DNA of 64,000 nt from Shinella daejeonensis (GTDB taxonomy: Bacteria > Pseudomonadota > Alphaproteobacteria > Rhizobiales > Rhizobiaceae): assembly GCF_024281235.1 (NCBI RefSeq), contig NZ_JAHWXY010000001.1, positions 992,001 through 1,056,000 of the forward strand, read 5' to 3'. The position numbers and the translations under genes were made by a program. The notes below the pieces were generated by a model. It saw nothing but the letters and a program-made list of their open reading frames with translations, ran no database searches and was not told where the DNA came from. Each line of letters opens with the position of its first letter. Within the stretch, counting starts at the first letter, position 1. Shown piece by piece: positions 34,547 to 48,043 of this stretch.

Positions 34547-35767
34547 ATGACACAGAATCTGAACACCATTCTGCGCCGATCTGCGCTCACTCTCCTTCTC
34601 TCGGCGGGCCTGCTGGGGTCAGCAACGGCCGCTCGCGCGGATTCGGGCTTCCAGAAGTGGATAGCCAACTTCTATGCAACCGCAGCGGAAAACGGAATCT
34701 CCAAGGCCACCTACCAGAAGGCGTTTTCGGGCGTCAAGACACCCGATCCGCTTGTGCTGGAAAAAGCGGCCTACCAGCCGGAATTCAAGCACAAGATCTG
34801 GGATTACCTCGATTCCCGCGTCAACCCCTACACCGTCCGCACCGGCCAGGAGATGGCGAAGAAGCATGCCCGCACGCTGGCGGCGATCGAGAAGCATTTC
34901 GGCGTCGACCGTCACATCCTGCTGGCCATCTGGTCGATGGAATCCAATTACGGAGCGGTGCTGGCCAAGGATGACCGGCTGCACTATGTCCCGCGCGCGC
35001 TCGCCACGCTCGCCTATGCCGACAAGAAACGCTCCAACTATGCGCGCAAGCAACTCGTGGCGGCGTTGAAAATCCTCCAGCGCGGCGATATTTCCGCATC
35101 CGAAATGTCCGGCTCCTGGGCCGGCGCGATGGGTCATACCCAGTTCATCCCGACAAGCTATCTGCTTTACGCCATCGACGCCGACGGCAATGGCGACCGC
35201 GATATCTGGCGATCCATTCCCGATGCGCTGGCCACCGCAGCAAACCTGCTGTCCAAGAACGGCTGGCAGACCGGCAAGACCTGGGGCTATGAGATCGTCG
35301 TGCCGCGCGGCGGCGAGAAATATTCCGGCCAGACGAAGACCCTCGCCCAATGGGCCAAGCTCGGCTTTCAGCGGCCGAGCGGCGCCGGCTTCAAATACGG
35401 CAACGACCGCGCCGAACTGAAGCTGCCCGCAAACGGCGGCCCGGGCTTCCTGATGACCCGGAACTTCTTCGTCATCAAGCGCTACAACGCCTCGGATTCC
35501 TATGCGATGGGCGTCGGCATGCTGGCCGACCAGCTCGCCGGCTACGGCGGCGTGAAGCAGCGCTGGCCGCGCCCCAGCGGCACGCTGGATATTACCGAGA
35601 AGTTCGAGCTTCAGACGCGCCTGAAGGAGCTCGGCTATTACGACGGCGAGGTGGACGGCAATTTCGGTTCCGGCTCACGGGCCGCCATCGAAGCCTTCCA
35701 GAACCGCATCGGGGTCGCCGCCGACGGTCAGCCGAGCCAGGAACTGCTGCGCACGCTGCGCCGCTAG
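34547..35767 (+). CDS. lytic murein transglycosylase (MltB family) with PG-binding domain
   Basis: A 406-residue periplasmic enzyme cleaving peptidoglycan glycan strands to anhydromuropeptides. A signal peptide (to about ATAARAD) precedes the SLT domain with the catalytic glutamate near residue 132 in IWSMESNYGAVL, AGAMGHTQFIPTSYL and DIWRSIPDALATAANLL. A C-terminal peptidoglycan-binding domain follows (LQTRLKELGYYDGEVDGNFG). The complete domain set matches alphaproteobacterial MltB-like enzymes. It is monocistronic. A RIME-like repeat begins immediately after the stop. Confidence 0.93.
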   Translation: MTQNLNTILRRSALTLLLSAGLLGSATAARADSGFQKWIANFYATAAENGISKATYQKAFSGVKTPDPLVLEKAAYQPEFKHKIWDYLDSRVNPYTVRTGQEMAKKHARTLAAIEKHFGVDRHILLAIWSMESNYGAVLAKDDRLHYVPRALATLAYADKKRSNYARKQLVAALKILQRGDISASEMSGSWAGAMGHTQFIPTSYLLYAIDADGNGDRDIWRSIPDALATAANLLSKNGWQTGKTWGYEIVVPRGGEKYSGQTKTLAQWAKLGFQRPSGAGFKYGNDRAELKLPANGGPGFLMTRNFFVIKRYNASDSYAMGVGMLADQLAGYGGVKQRWPRPSGTLDITEKFELQTRLKELGYYDGEVDGNFGSGSRAAIEAFQNRIGVAADGQPSQELLRTLRR

Positions 35768-35873
35768 CGCATTTCCGGCCGAAGCGGGATCGCTTCGGCG
35801 TCGGAAAATGCGGAAAAACAGTAAACCAGAGCAATCCCGGCGAAGCGGATTTCACCGGAATTGCTCTGGCGCG
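35768..35873. repeat. rhizobial mosaic intergenic palindrome pair (RIME-like)
   Basis: Two palindromic modules in tandem: GCATTTCC...GGAAAATGC around a GAAGCGGGATCGCTTCGG core, and CCAGAGCAAT...ATTGCTCTGG around CCCGGCGAAGCGGATTTCACC. This is the typical composition of dispersed rhizobial intergenic elements; a partial copy is at 2774-2815. It fills most of the gap to the next gene. Confidence 0.7.
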
Positions 35874-35996
35874 CGGTTCCGCTCATCGTCCGGCGGCCGC
35901 CGGTCTCTTCCTGCAGGCTTCCCCTTGCCGGCGGCATTTGCCATCATACCGCCATCGAACCCAATAGACTGGCGAGGGAAGGAAGCTGAAACAGGA

Positions 35997-37157
35997 ATGC
36001 CGGCCATGACGATCCGCATTATCCGCGCAATCCTTGCCGTCGCCATGGCAGCGGGCGTTTTTCTGCCGGCTTCGGCCGTCTCCGCGCAGGAGCAGCCGCG
36101 GCGCAAGACGATCCTGGAACTGTTCTTCGGCACACCCGACCGCGCGGTGGTCGCGCCCAACCCGACCTACCGCGAAAAACCGCGCCAGCCGGTGAAACGC
36201 CAGCCGAAACGGGTAGAGACCGCCGCTCCGCCCGAGCCGCAGAAGCCGGAAGCCGTCGAGAAGCTTCCCGACGCAAAGAAGATCCTGGTCGTCGGAGACT
36301 TCATCGGCGCAAGCCTCGGCGAGGGCCTTGTCGCCGCCTTCGAGATGACGCCCGGTATCGTTATCGAACGGCGGGCCAACGGTTCTTCCGGCGTGGTGCG
36401 CGACGACTTCTACGACTGGCCGGCCGCTTTGCCGGCCATCATCCAGGAAACCGATCCGGCCGTTATCGTCGTCAGTCTCGGGGCGAACGACCGGCAGCAG
36501 ATGACCATTTCGGGCGGGAGGGAACGATTCCGCTCCGAGGCCTGGACGAAGGAATACGAGGCCCGCGTCGCCCGGATCGCCGAACTTGCGCGAAATGGCG
36601 GGCGGCCCCTGCTGTGGGTCGGCATGCCGGCTTTCCAATCCTCCGCCATGACGGCGGACATGACGACATTCAACACGATCTACCGCGCCGCGACGGAAAA
36701 GGCCGGCGGCGAGTTCATCGATATCTGGGACGGTTTTGTCGATGAGGACGGCAAATTCATCACCTCGGGATCCGACATCAACGGCCAGCAGGTGCGGCTG
36801 CGCGGCTCGGACGGCATCAATCTCACCGGCGCCGGCAAGCGCAAGCTCGCCTTCTATGTCGAAAAGGAGATCCGCCGCCTGCTCGGCGACGCGGCTCTCA
36901 GCGGCGCAGAACGGCAGGAGGACCTGAAGGACCTTCCCGTCGCAGCACCCGCCGACGACGCAGACATCACCCAGACGCCGCCCATCGCCCTTTCCGATCC
37001 GGCGCTCGATGGCGGCGGCGCGCTTCTCGGCGGCGCGATCGTCGCCAGGGGCAGCGGCAAGAGCCTGCGCGAGAGGCTGGTGGAAGAAGGCGAAACCGCC
37101 GACGCGCCGCTCGGGCGCGTCGATGATTTCCGCCTGCCGGCCTCCGCAACGCCGTAA
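35997..37157 (+). CDS. exported SGNH-hydrolase-like protein (DUF459), catalytic residues altered
   Basis: A 386-residue exported protein with an N-terminal signal (about residues 5-30), a proline/basic linker and a DUF459/SGNH domain from about residue 95. Block I reads VVGDFIGASLGEGL, with Phe102 where GDSL enzymes have the nucleophile serine. Block III is GAND (162-165). Block V reads SDGINLTGAGKRKLAFYV, with Asn275 where the catalytic histidine is expected. It may therefore be a non-catalytic or divergent member. The start may be 35997 or 36006. It is convergent with gltD, with 27 bases between stops. Confidence 0.8.
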   Translation: MPAMTIRIIRAILAVAMAAGVFLPASAVSAQEQPRRKTILELFFGTPDRAVVAPNPTYREKPRQPVKRQPKRVETAAPPEPQKPEAVEKLPDAKKILVVGDFIGASLGEGLVAAFEMTPGIVIERRANGSSGVVRDDFYDWPAALPAIIQETDPAVIVVSLGANDRQQMTISGGRERFRSEAWTKEYEARVARIAELARNGGRPLLWVGMPAFQSSAMTADMTTFNTIYRAATEKAGGEFIDIWDGFVDEDGKFITSGSDINGQQVRLRGSDGINLTGAGKRKLAFYVEKEIRRLLGDAALSGAERQEDLKDLPVAAPADDADITQTPPIALSDPALDGGGALLGGAIVARGSGKSLRERLVEEGETADAPLGRVDDFRLPASATP

Positions 37158-37184
37158 GTCCGTATCCGCCGGCTTCCATCCGCC

Positions 37185-38642
37185 TCAGCGCGGCAGCGTG
37201 GTGACCCCCATCAGCGCCTCGTCTATCGCGCGGGCCGCCTGCCGGCCCTCGCGGATCGCCCAGACGACGAGCGACTGGCCACGCCGCACGTCGCCGGCCG
37301 CCCAGAGCCTTTCAACAGAGGTCTTGTAGTCATTCTCGTTCGCGACGACGTTGGACGAGCCGCGGCTGTCCGTCCTGACCGCAAGCCGCGTGTCGAGGTC
37401 CTTCAGAACACCATCGGTGAACGGCCCCCGAAACCCGATGGCGATGAAGGCGAGATCCGCCTTGACGATGAACTCCGTACCGGCGACGGGCTTGCGGCGC
37501 TCGTCCACCTGGCAACATTTCACGCCCGTCAGCACGCCGTCCTCGTCACCGACGAATTCGAGCGTGGCGACCCGGAACTCGCGCACCGCGCCCTCCGCCT
37601 GCGAGGAGGAGGTGCGCATCTTCGTCGCCCAGAAGGGCCAGACGGCGAGCTTGTCCTCCTTTTCCGGCGGCTGCGGACGGATGTCGAGCTGGGTGACCTT
37701 GACCGCCCCCTGCCGGAACGCGGTGCCGACGCAGTCCGACGCCGTATCGCCGCCGCCGACGACCAGCACATGCTTGCCGCCGGCGAAAATGGGGAGCGAC
37801 GGCCAGCCCGTGCTCTCGATGTTCTCCCGGCCGGAGCGGCGGTTCTGCTGCACCAGATAGGGCATGGCGTCATGGACACCGGCAAGGTCGACACCGGGGA
37901 TACCGGCGTCGCGCGGGGTTTCCGAGCCGCCGCAGTACAACACGGCGTCATACCCGGCGAGCATTTCATCCATCGGCCTGTCGACACCGACATTGACGCC
38001 GCAATGGAAGGTGACGCCCTCGCCGCGCATCTGCTCCACACGGCGGTCGATGAAATTCTTCTCCATCTTGAAGTCCGGAATGCCGTAGCGCAGCAGGCCG
38101 CCGGGCTTCGTTTCGCGCTCGAAGACATGAACCTCGTGGCCGGCGCGCGCGAGTTGCTGGCCCGCCGCCATGCCGGCGGGGCCGGAACCGATGATCGCCA
38201 CCTTCCGGCCGGTCTTCACCGTCGCCGGCTGCGGCACGATGAAGCCCATCTCATAGGCCTTGTCGGCAATCGCCTGCTCGACGGTCTTGATGGCGACCGG
38301 CGCATCCTCGAGGTTCAGCGTACAGGCTTCCTCGCAGGGCGCCGGGCAGACGCGGCCCGTGAATTCCGGAAAGTTGTTGGTGGAATGGAGATTACGGATC
38401 GCCTCCTCCCAATGGCCGCCATAGACGAGATCGTTCCAGTCGGGGATCTGGTTATGAACCGGACACCCGGTCGGCCCATGGCAATAGGGGATGCCGCAAT
38501 CCATGCAGCGCGCCGCCTGCTTCTGCACTTCGGCGTCCGACATGGGAATGGTGAATTCACGAAAATGGCGGATGCGGTCGGATGCCGGCTGGTACTTCAT
38601 CACCTGCCGGTCGATCTCGAGAAATCCTGTAACCTTGCCCAT
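37185..38642 (-). CDS. gltD: glutamate synthase (NADPH) small subunit
   Basis: A 485-residue beta subunit of GOGAT, passing electrons from NADPH through FAD and two 4Fe-4S clusters to GltB. The N-terminal ferredoxin-like cysteines (RCMDCGIPYCHGPTGCPVHN, CPAPCEEACTLN), the FAD-binding VAIIGSGPAGMAAGQQLA and the NADPH-binding VLVVGGGDTASDCVG are all present. It lies 98 bases after gltB in the same operon. Confidence 0.97.
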   Translation of the reverse strand: MGKVTGFLEIDRQVMKYQPASDRIRHFREFTIPMSDAEVQKQAARCMDCGIPYCHGPTGCPVHNQIPDWNDLVYGGHWEEAIRNLHSTNNFPEFTGRVCPAPCEEACTLNLEDAPVAIKTVEQAIADKAYEMGFIVPQPATVKTGRKVAIIGSGPAGMAAGQQLARAGHEVHVFERETKPGGLLRYGIPDFKMEKNFIDRRVEQMRGEGVTFHCGVNVGVDRPMDEMLAGYDAVLYCGGSETPRDAGIPGVDLAGVHDAMPYLVQQNRRSGRENIESTGWPSLPIFAGGKHVLVVGGGDTASDCVGTAFRQGAVKVTQLDIRPQPPEKEDKLAVWPFWATKMRTSSSQAEGAVREFRVATLEFVGDEDGVLTGVKCCQVDERRKPVAGTEFIVKADLAFIAIGFRGPFTDGVLKDLDTRLAVRTDSRGSSNVVANENDYKTSVERLWAAGDVRRGQSLVVWAIREGRQAARAIDEALMGVTTLPR

Positions 38643-38740
38643 CGTATTGTCCTGATATCAAGCGTGTCGCAACAAGCGCCGTCGCGGCGCGTGGAAGGCC
38701 CCGGCGAGGCCGTAAGGCCCGCGTTTCACGGGCGCCAGGG

Positions 38741-43441
<4,701 letters not shown>

Positions 43442-43668
43442 CGTCTTCCTCCTGGCGCCCACGATGCGGCCGGATCGCCCGTGCAATCCGCCGTCGCTGG
43501 CATGGTTGTCATATGGACCTGAACGATCGTGATCGAAGCGACGACCGGCCGGGCGGTTTCGTCGGGGACCGTGGCGAGCCGCCCTGTCTTTTGCCGGGGA
43601 TACCCCGTGCGGCGCCATTATCGGCCTGCCCCGCCCGATGCGGAGCCGCCTGTTCGGTCACTGACCGG

Positions 43669-43693
43669 AATAGGACAGCATTACTGTCCTATT
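43669..43693. promoter_or_regulatory. perfect 10-bp palindrome, candidate operator between gltB and ltaE
   Basis: AATAGGACAG-CATTA-CTGTCCTATT, with perfect 10-base arms and a 5-base centre. The 491-base divergent gap 43442-43932 holds no convincing gene; this palindrome is its one clear structural feature. It is too short-looped and T-poor to be a terminator, so a dimeric repressor site is likelier. The regulator is unknown. Confidence 0.45.
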
Positions 43694-43932
43694 TCATGCG
43701 TTCTATGCCAGAAAGCGTTTTTGACCGCAAGGCCATCATGCCAAATTGTCCCATCGGCATGAAGAAAAATTGCCCCTTCCGCCGGAAGGAAGAAATAAAA
43801 TTACATGATCACGACGAATTATTTCGTATCCTTGCAAAGCCGGCAGAAACCCGCGCCGTTATCGTCTCTCCGATTGATCGACGGTCGCGCTCGGTTAAGG
43901 TCTCGCAAAACAACCCCACAAAGGGAAAAAGC

Positions 43933-44979
43933 ATGTTCTTCGCATCCGACAACTGGGCCGGCGCCCATCCCGATATCGCTCGCAGCCTCGTGGAGGCGGC
44001 CGACGGCTTCGCCCCGGCCTATGGCGCAAGCGACCTCGACCGGCGTGTCGAAAAAGCCTTCTGCGAGATCTTTGAACGCGATGTCGCCGTTTTCTTCGTC
44101 GGAAACGGGACGGCGGCGAATTCGCTTGCGCTTTCGAGCGTCAACCGCCCGGGCGGGCAGATTTTCTGTCATCGCGAGGCGCATGTGAACGTCGACGAAT
44201 GCAATGCGCCGGAATTCTTCGCCACCGGCGCAAAGCTTTGCCCGGTCGACGGCCCCCACGGCAAGATGCCGGCTGCGGCGCTGGCTTCCGCGATCAGCCG
44301 CTTCCCACCCGATTTCATCCACGGCGGCCAGCCGATGGCGGTGACCATCACGCAGGCGACGGAAGCGGGAACCGTCTATTCGCTGGACGAGATTACGGCG
44401 CTATCGGAGGTGACCCGCAGCGCCGGCCTGCCGCTGCACATGGACGGCGCGCGCTTCGCCAACGCGCTCGTCCGCCTCGGCGCGACGCCGGCGGAGATGA
44501 CCTGGAAGCGCGGGGTCGACATCCTGTCCTTCGGCGGCACGAAAAACGGCTGCTGGTGCGCCGAGGCGCTGGTGCTGTTTGACCCCTCGCAGGCCCGGCA
44601 GATGCGCTTCCTGCACAAGCGCAGCACCCAGCTGTTTTCCAAGTCACGCTTCATCGCCGCCCAGTTCGAGGCCTATCTGCGCGACGGCCTGTGGCTCGAT
44701 CTTGCAGGACATGCCAATGCCATGGCCGCCCGGCTGGCCGGCGGAATTACCGCTTCCGCCGGCGCGCGGCTCGCCTGGGAGCCGGACACGAACGAGATTT
44801 TCGCCATCCTCCGCAACGACCGCATGGCCGCGCTCCAGCGCGAGGGCGCGACCTTCTACGACTGGCCGGCCAGCCCGGACCTGAAAGCCGGCATGGACGC
44901 CGACGAAACGCTGATCCGGCTGGTGACGAGCTTCGCCACCTCCGACGCCGAGGTCGGCGCCTTCCTCTCCGCACTTTGA
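43933..44979 (+). CDS. ltaE: low-specificity L-threonine aldolase
   Basis: A 348-residue fold-type I PLP enzyme splitting L-threonine or allo-threonine to glycine and acetaldehyde. The N-terminus MFFASDNWAGAHP, the substrate-side GNGTAANSLAL, CHREAHVNVDEC, LPLHMDGARFANAL and the PLP-lysine motif SFGGTKNGCWCAEA are standard. The ATG at 43933 follows AAGGGAAAA. It is monocistronic and convergent with hsp20. Confidence 0.93.
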   Translation: MFFASDNWAGAHPDIARSLVEAADGFAPAYGASDLDRRVEKAFCEIFERDVAVFFVGNGTAANSLALSSVNRPGGQIFCHREAHVNVDECNAPEFFATGAKLCPVDGPHGKMPAAALASAISRFPPDFIHGGQPMAVTITQATEAGTVYSLDEITALSEVTRSAGLPLHMDGARFANALVRLGATPAEMTWKRGVDILSFGGTKNGCWCAEALVLFDPSQARQMRFLHKRSTQLFSKSRFIAAQFEAYLRDGLWLDLAGHANAMAARLAGGITASAGARLAWEPDTNEIFAILRNDRMAALQREGATFYDWPASPDLKAGMDADETLIRLVTSFATSDAEVGAFLSAL

Positions 44980-44983
44980 CACG

Positions 44984-45014
44984 AAAAGGGGCGACGCCCT
45001 GCGGCGCCGCCCCT
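44984..45014 (-). terminator. terminator of hsp20
   Basis: Arms AGGGGCG/CGCCCCT around a partly paired loop. Read on the minus strand the stem is followed by TTTTC, 33 bases after the hsp20 stop; it may also stop ltaE transcripts. Confidence 0.7.
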
Positions 45015-45046
45015 CGTCAAGCCTTGAAGAATGGCAATCTGCCTGA

Positions 45047-45508
45047 TTAGCCGTTCTGGGCCTCGATCTGCTTCGCCTCACGCTGGACGGCGGCAATTTC
45101 GATGCGGCGCGGCTTCATCGCTTCCGGGATTTCCCGCAGAAGATCGATGTGAAGCAGGCCGTTCTTGAGCGAGGCGGCGCGAACTTCCACATGATCGGCA
45201 AGCTGGAAGCGGCGCTCGAAGGCCCGCTTGGCGATGCCGCGATAGAGATATTGCGCATCCTCGCCGGCCTCGTCCTTCTTCTCGCCCTTGATGGTCAGCG
45301 CATGTTCGCGGGCTTCGATGGAAAGCTCGCTCTCGTCGAAACCGGCCACCGCCATGGTGATGCGATAGGTGTTTTCGCCGGTGCGCTCGATATTATAGGG
45401 CGGATAGCTCTGCGCCTGATCGGGCTGGCCGAGGCTGTCGAGCATGGTGAAGAGACGGTCGAAACCGACGGTGGAACGATAAAGGGGGGAGAAATCGACG
45501 TGACGCAT
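45047..45508 (-). CDS. small heat-shock protein Hsp20 (IbpA-like)
   Basis: A 153-residue alpha-crystallin-domain chaperone holding unfolded proteins under heat stress. The N-terminus [65 protein letters not shown] and [14 protein letters not shown] are typical of IbpA-type class A proteins. The ATG at 45508 has CAGGAGGACACC upstream; a longer in-frame ORF to 45676 overlaps the leader and is not used. An RpoH-type promoter and a ROSE-like leader precede it. Confidence 0.95.
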   Translation of the reverse strand: MRHVDFSPLYRSTVGFDRLFTMLDSLGQPDQAQSYPPYNIERTGENTYRITMAVAGFDESELSIEAREHALTIKGEKKDEAGEDAQYLYRGIAKRAFERRFQLADHVEVRAASLKNGLLHIDLLREIPEAMKPRRIEIAAVQREAKQIEAQNG

Positions 45509-45641
45509 GGTGTCCTCCTGTGAGCAACGTTTGCGATCTTCATGGGGTGCGGCATCCGATTTCAGAAAGATGCAGACCCGGTTCGATGGGCTCCGCCCCG
45601 CTATGGCGGCGAAAGCCCCGACGGACCCTTCCGGCGCCCGT
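45509..45641 (-). promoter_or_regulatory. ROSE-like RNA thermometer leader of hsp20
   Basis: The roughly 130-base 5' leader shows the ROSE hallmark at its 3' end: GUUGCUC, a CAC loop, then AGGAGGAC containing the Shine-Dalgarno sequence (45513-45528). U-U-G-C-U can pair with A-G-G-A-G with the internal G opposite G, exactly the weak pairing known for ROSE elements. Upstream hairpins include GCATC/GGATGC. ROSE elements upstream of rhizobial hsp20 genes are established; this instance is predicted. Confidence 0.7.
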
Positions 45642-45647
45642 GGCATT

Positions 45648-45677
45648 GAGATGGGAATGTGAACCACGGCATTCAAG
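45648..45677 (-). promoter_or_regulatory. RpoH (sigma-32) promoter of hsp20
   Basis: On the minus strand CTTGAA (45677-45672), 16 bases, then CCCATCTC (45655-45648) matches the heat-shock sigma consensus CTTGAA and CCCCATNT. The predicted start near 45641 gives the leader that carries the ROSE-like hairpin. Two 13-base direct repeats (45675-45687 and 45688-45700) overlap the -35. Confidence 0.75.
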
Positions 45678-45805
45678 GGTTATCGGCAAGGGTTACCGGC
45701 AAGGAGCCTGGCCGAGGGTCACAGGCGCAGGCGGCGCATCCCCATCGAGATGAACGGCAGATGAACGATCGCTTCGGCCAGCGTTCAGTTTCGCCCTGCT
45801 AGAAC

Positions 45806-45925
45806 GGCATCATCGAAAGCGCGAGCCTTCGACGACCGGGGGTGTAAACGTCCCTTCCTCTCCGGTCGAATTACAGCCGGACGCATGATGGCCATCCCCG
45901 TGCCGCATGCATCCGGCTTTTTTCT
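45806..45925 (+). ncRNA. candidate small RNA with strong terminator
   Basis: In the 659-base gap between hsp20 and the hydrolase gene, the plus strand carries a terminator (GCCGGA-x-GCATG pairing with CATGC-x-TCCGGC, then seven Ts, 45885-45925) with no gene upstream on that strand. An extended -10-like TGCTAGAA near 45800 could start an RNA of about 120 nt with two short hairpins (TCGAA/TTCGA and ACCGG/CCGGT) and an exposed pyrimidine run CCCTTCCTCTCC resembling an anti-Shine-Dalgarno. No -35 is evident. The rest of the gap (45926-46167) shows nothing clear. Confidence 0.4.
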
Positions 45926-46167
45926 TTGACGGCGCGGAAACGAGCGCCTATCCCTCGACAGCCTGCCGCGATCCTGCGGGTTCGCGGCCCGCGCCAAAGG
46001 TCTTCGTTGGTATGCGTTGTTACCGTGCCATCGCAAAACCGGTGCACATTCCTGCGTGACATGCGCTAGCATTGCGGAATGTGTGGGGCCGATGCCGCCG
46101 CTCCGGCCCCTCATCGATCCACCGCCGTCCCGGTTATGGACGCATTTTGTCAGGATTCGCCCGCCCC

Positions 46168-47130
46168 ATGGAGCCCATCCTCTATCCCACCGCCGGAAAC
46201 CCGCTTCCCGACGGTGCCACCGCCGGCTTCATGACCGCCCATGACGGCGTGAAGATCCGCTACGCCCTGTTTCGCAGCCCGCAGCCCGAAGCGAAGGGAA
46301 CCGTCGTCCTCCTTCAGGGCCGCAACGAATCGATCGAGAAATATTTCGAGACGATCGGTGATCTCACCGCCCGCGGCCTCTGGGTCGCCACTTTCGACTG
46401 GCGCGGACAGGGCGGTTCGCAACGGCTTCTTTCCGAAGGCCGCTCCGGCCATGTCGGCCGCTTTACCGACTACGAGGCCGATCTTTCGCTGTTTCTCGAA
46501 CAGGTGGTGCTGCCGGACGCTCGCCTGCCGTTCTTCATCGTCGCCCATTCGACCGGTGCGCTCATCGCCCTGTCGCAAGCGCCGCAGCTGGAAAACCGTA
46601 TCGAGCGCATGGTGCTTGCCGCCCCCTTCGTGGCGCTCGCCGGCCAGTCGATGAGCCAGCGCAAGATCGCGCTCGCCGCCAGGCTCGCCCGCCTTGCCGG
46701 CCTTGGCAAACGCACCTTTCGTCGCGACGAGCCGCTGGTGGACTTTCCCCGCAATGTGGTGACATCGGACGCCCGCCGCTACGCCCGCAACGTCGGCATC
46801 CTGCTGGCCCATGCCGAACTCGGCATCGGCTGGCCGACCGCACGCTGGCTGGACGAGACGCTGCGGGCCATGGCCCGGGTGACGCGGCAGGACCACCTGA
46901 CGCGCATCCGCATCCCGACGCTGCTGCTCTGCCCCACCGCCGACCCGATCGTGCCGCGCGAGGCCATCGGCGGGCTGGCGCGCATCTTCCGCGCCGGCCG
47001 GCTGGTGGAAATCGACGGCGCCCGGCACGAGCTGTTCCAGGAGGCCGATCGCTACCGGTCGCAGGCCATGGCCGCCGTCGAGGCGTTCATTCCCGGCAGC
47101 GACGCCGTCGAGGCCTCGCTCGGCGCCTGA
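46168..47130 (+). CDS. alpha/beta hydrolase, lysophospholipase-like
   Basis: A 320-residue serine hydrolase of the monoglyceride lipase/lysophospholipase (S33) type. Features are VVLLQGRNESIEKYFE, ATFDWRGQGGSQRLL, the nucleophile elbow VAHSTGALIAL (A-H-S-T-G, not the usual G-x-S-x-G), TADPIVPREA with the acid residue, and GARHELFQEAD with the histidine. Cytosolic or membrane-peripheral. The ATG at 46168 begins the conserved N-terminus. It is convergent with hisN. PldB is a reasonable family label but the substrate is unproven. Confidence 0.87.
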   Translation: MEPILYPTAGNPLPDGATAGFMTAHDGVKIRYALFRSPQPEAKGTVVLLQGRNESIEKYFETIGDLTARGLWVATFDWRGQGGSQRLLSEGRSGHVGRFTDYEADLSLFLEQVVLPDARLPFFIVAHSTGALIALSQAPQLENRIERMVLAAPFVALAGQSMSQRKIALAARLARLAGLGKRTFRRDEPLVDFPRNVVTSDARRYARNVGILLAHAELGIGWPTARWLDETLRAMARVTRQDHLTRIRIPTLLLCPTADPIVPREAIGGLARIFRAGRLVEIDGARHELFQEADRYRSQAMAAVEAFIPGSDAVEASLGA

Positions 47131-47170
47131 GCGATCCCGCCGGGACAGAGGGCCTGAGGGCAGGCCGGCG

Positions 47171-47944
47171 TCAGCCTTTCAGCAGCGCCAGCGCCTGCTC
47201 ATAGACCGCGCGGCTGCCGGCCGCGACGATATCGCCGCCCATTTCCGCTGGACCGCCGTCCCAGGTGGTGATGATGCCTCCCGCCTGCTCGATAACCGCG
47301 ATGAGCCCGCCGACGTCATAGGGATTGAGCCCCGATTCGACGACCAGATCGACGTGTCCGGCAGCCAGCAGTGCATAGGCGTAGCAATCGCAGCCGTAGC
47401 GCGACATGCGAACCCTGTCCTGAACCGCTTCGAATCGCATTTTCGCATCGCCCTCGAAGAGATGCGGCGACGTGGTGAACAGGATCGCATCGGCGATATC
47501 CGCGCAGGCGCGCGTCGACAGCACGCGGGAGCCCTCCGGGCCCTGATAGGCGGAGGTCGCGCCATCGGCGAAATAACGCTCGCCGGTGAAAGGCTGGTCG
47601 ACGAGCCCCATGACGGCCTTGCCGTTGCGGTAGAGACCGATCAGCGTGCCCCATAGCGGCACCCCGGAAATGAACGCCCGCGTGCCGTCGATCGGATCGA
47701 TGACCCAGACGTATTCACGATCGAGACCGACCGAACCGTGCTCCTCGCCAAGAATGCCGTGCTCGGGAAACCGCGCCTCGATCAGACGCCGGATCGCCGT
47801 TTCCGCCGCACGGTCGCCCTCCGTGACCGGGTCGAAACCGCCCTGCTGCTTGTTGACGACATCGGCGCCGACGCGGAAGCGCGGCAGCGTTTCCTTCCCG
47901 GCGGCATCCGCGAGAAGGTCGAAAAAGGCGCGATCGGGAAGCAT
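47171..47944 (-). CDS. hisN: histidinol-phosphatase, inositol monophosphatase fold
   Basis: A 257-residue Mg2+ phosphatase. Motifs are DPVTEGDRAAE, ILGEEHG, VWVIDPIDGTRAFISG (the D-P-x-D-G-T motif with R-A-F, characteristic of HisN-type rather than SuhB-type) and NPYDVGGLIAVIEQAGG. It should dephosphorylate L-histidinol phosphate in histidine synthesis. No his genes are nearby, as is common for hisN. It is monocistronic. Confidence 0.87.
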   Translation of the reverse strand: MLPDRAFFDLLADAAGKETLPRFRVGADVVNKQQGGFDPVTEGDRAAETAIRRLIEARFPEHGILGEEHGSVGLDREYVWVIDPIDGTRAFISGVPLWGTLIGLYRNGKAVMGLVDQPFTGERYFADGATSAYQGPEGSRVLSTRACADIADAILFTTSPHLFEGDAKMRFEAVQDRVRMSRYGCDCYAYALLAAGHVDLVVESGLNPYDVGGLIAVIEQAGGIITTWDGGPAEMGGDIVAAGSRAVYEQALALLKG

Positions 47945-48043
47945 GCGAACTCTCTTCGAAGAAGAATGAAGGGGAAAGGATTCAGGAAGACGCCTGCATA
48001 AGGCATCCGGGACGAAAACGAAACCGCGCAGCGCGGCCCAAGC

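Noticed and set aside
45509..45676. 56-residue N-terminal extension of Hsp20
   Set aside because: It would cover the RpoH promoter and leader; the ATG at 45508 has the ribosome-binding site and starts the conserved family sequence.
45640..45925. Possible SRP (4.5S) or 6S RNA in the hsp20-hydrolase gap
   Set aside because: The SRP domain IV motif GGUCAGG/GGAAGCAGCC is absent, and no long 6S-like rod with a central bubble could be drawn; only a generic sRNA call is kept.
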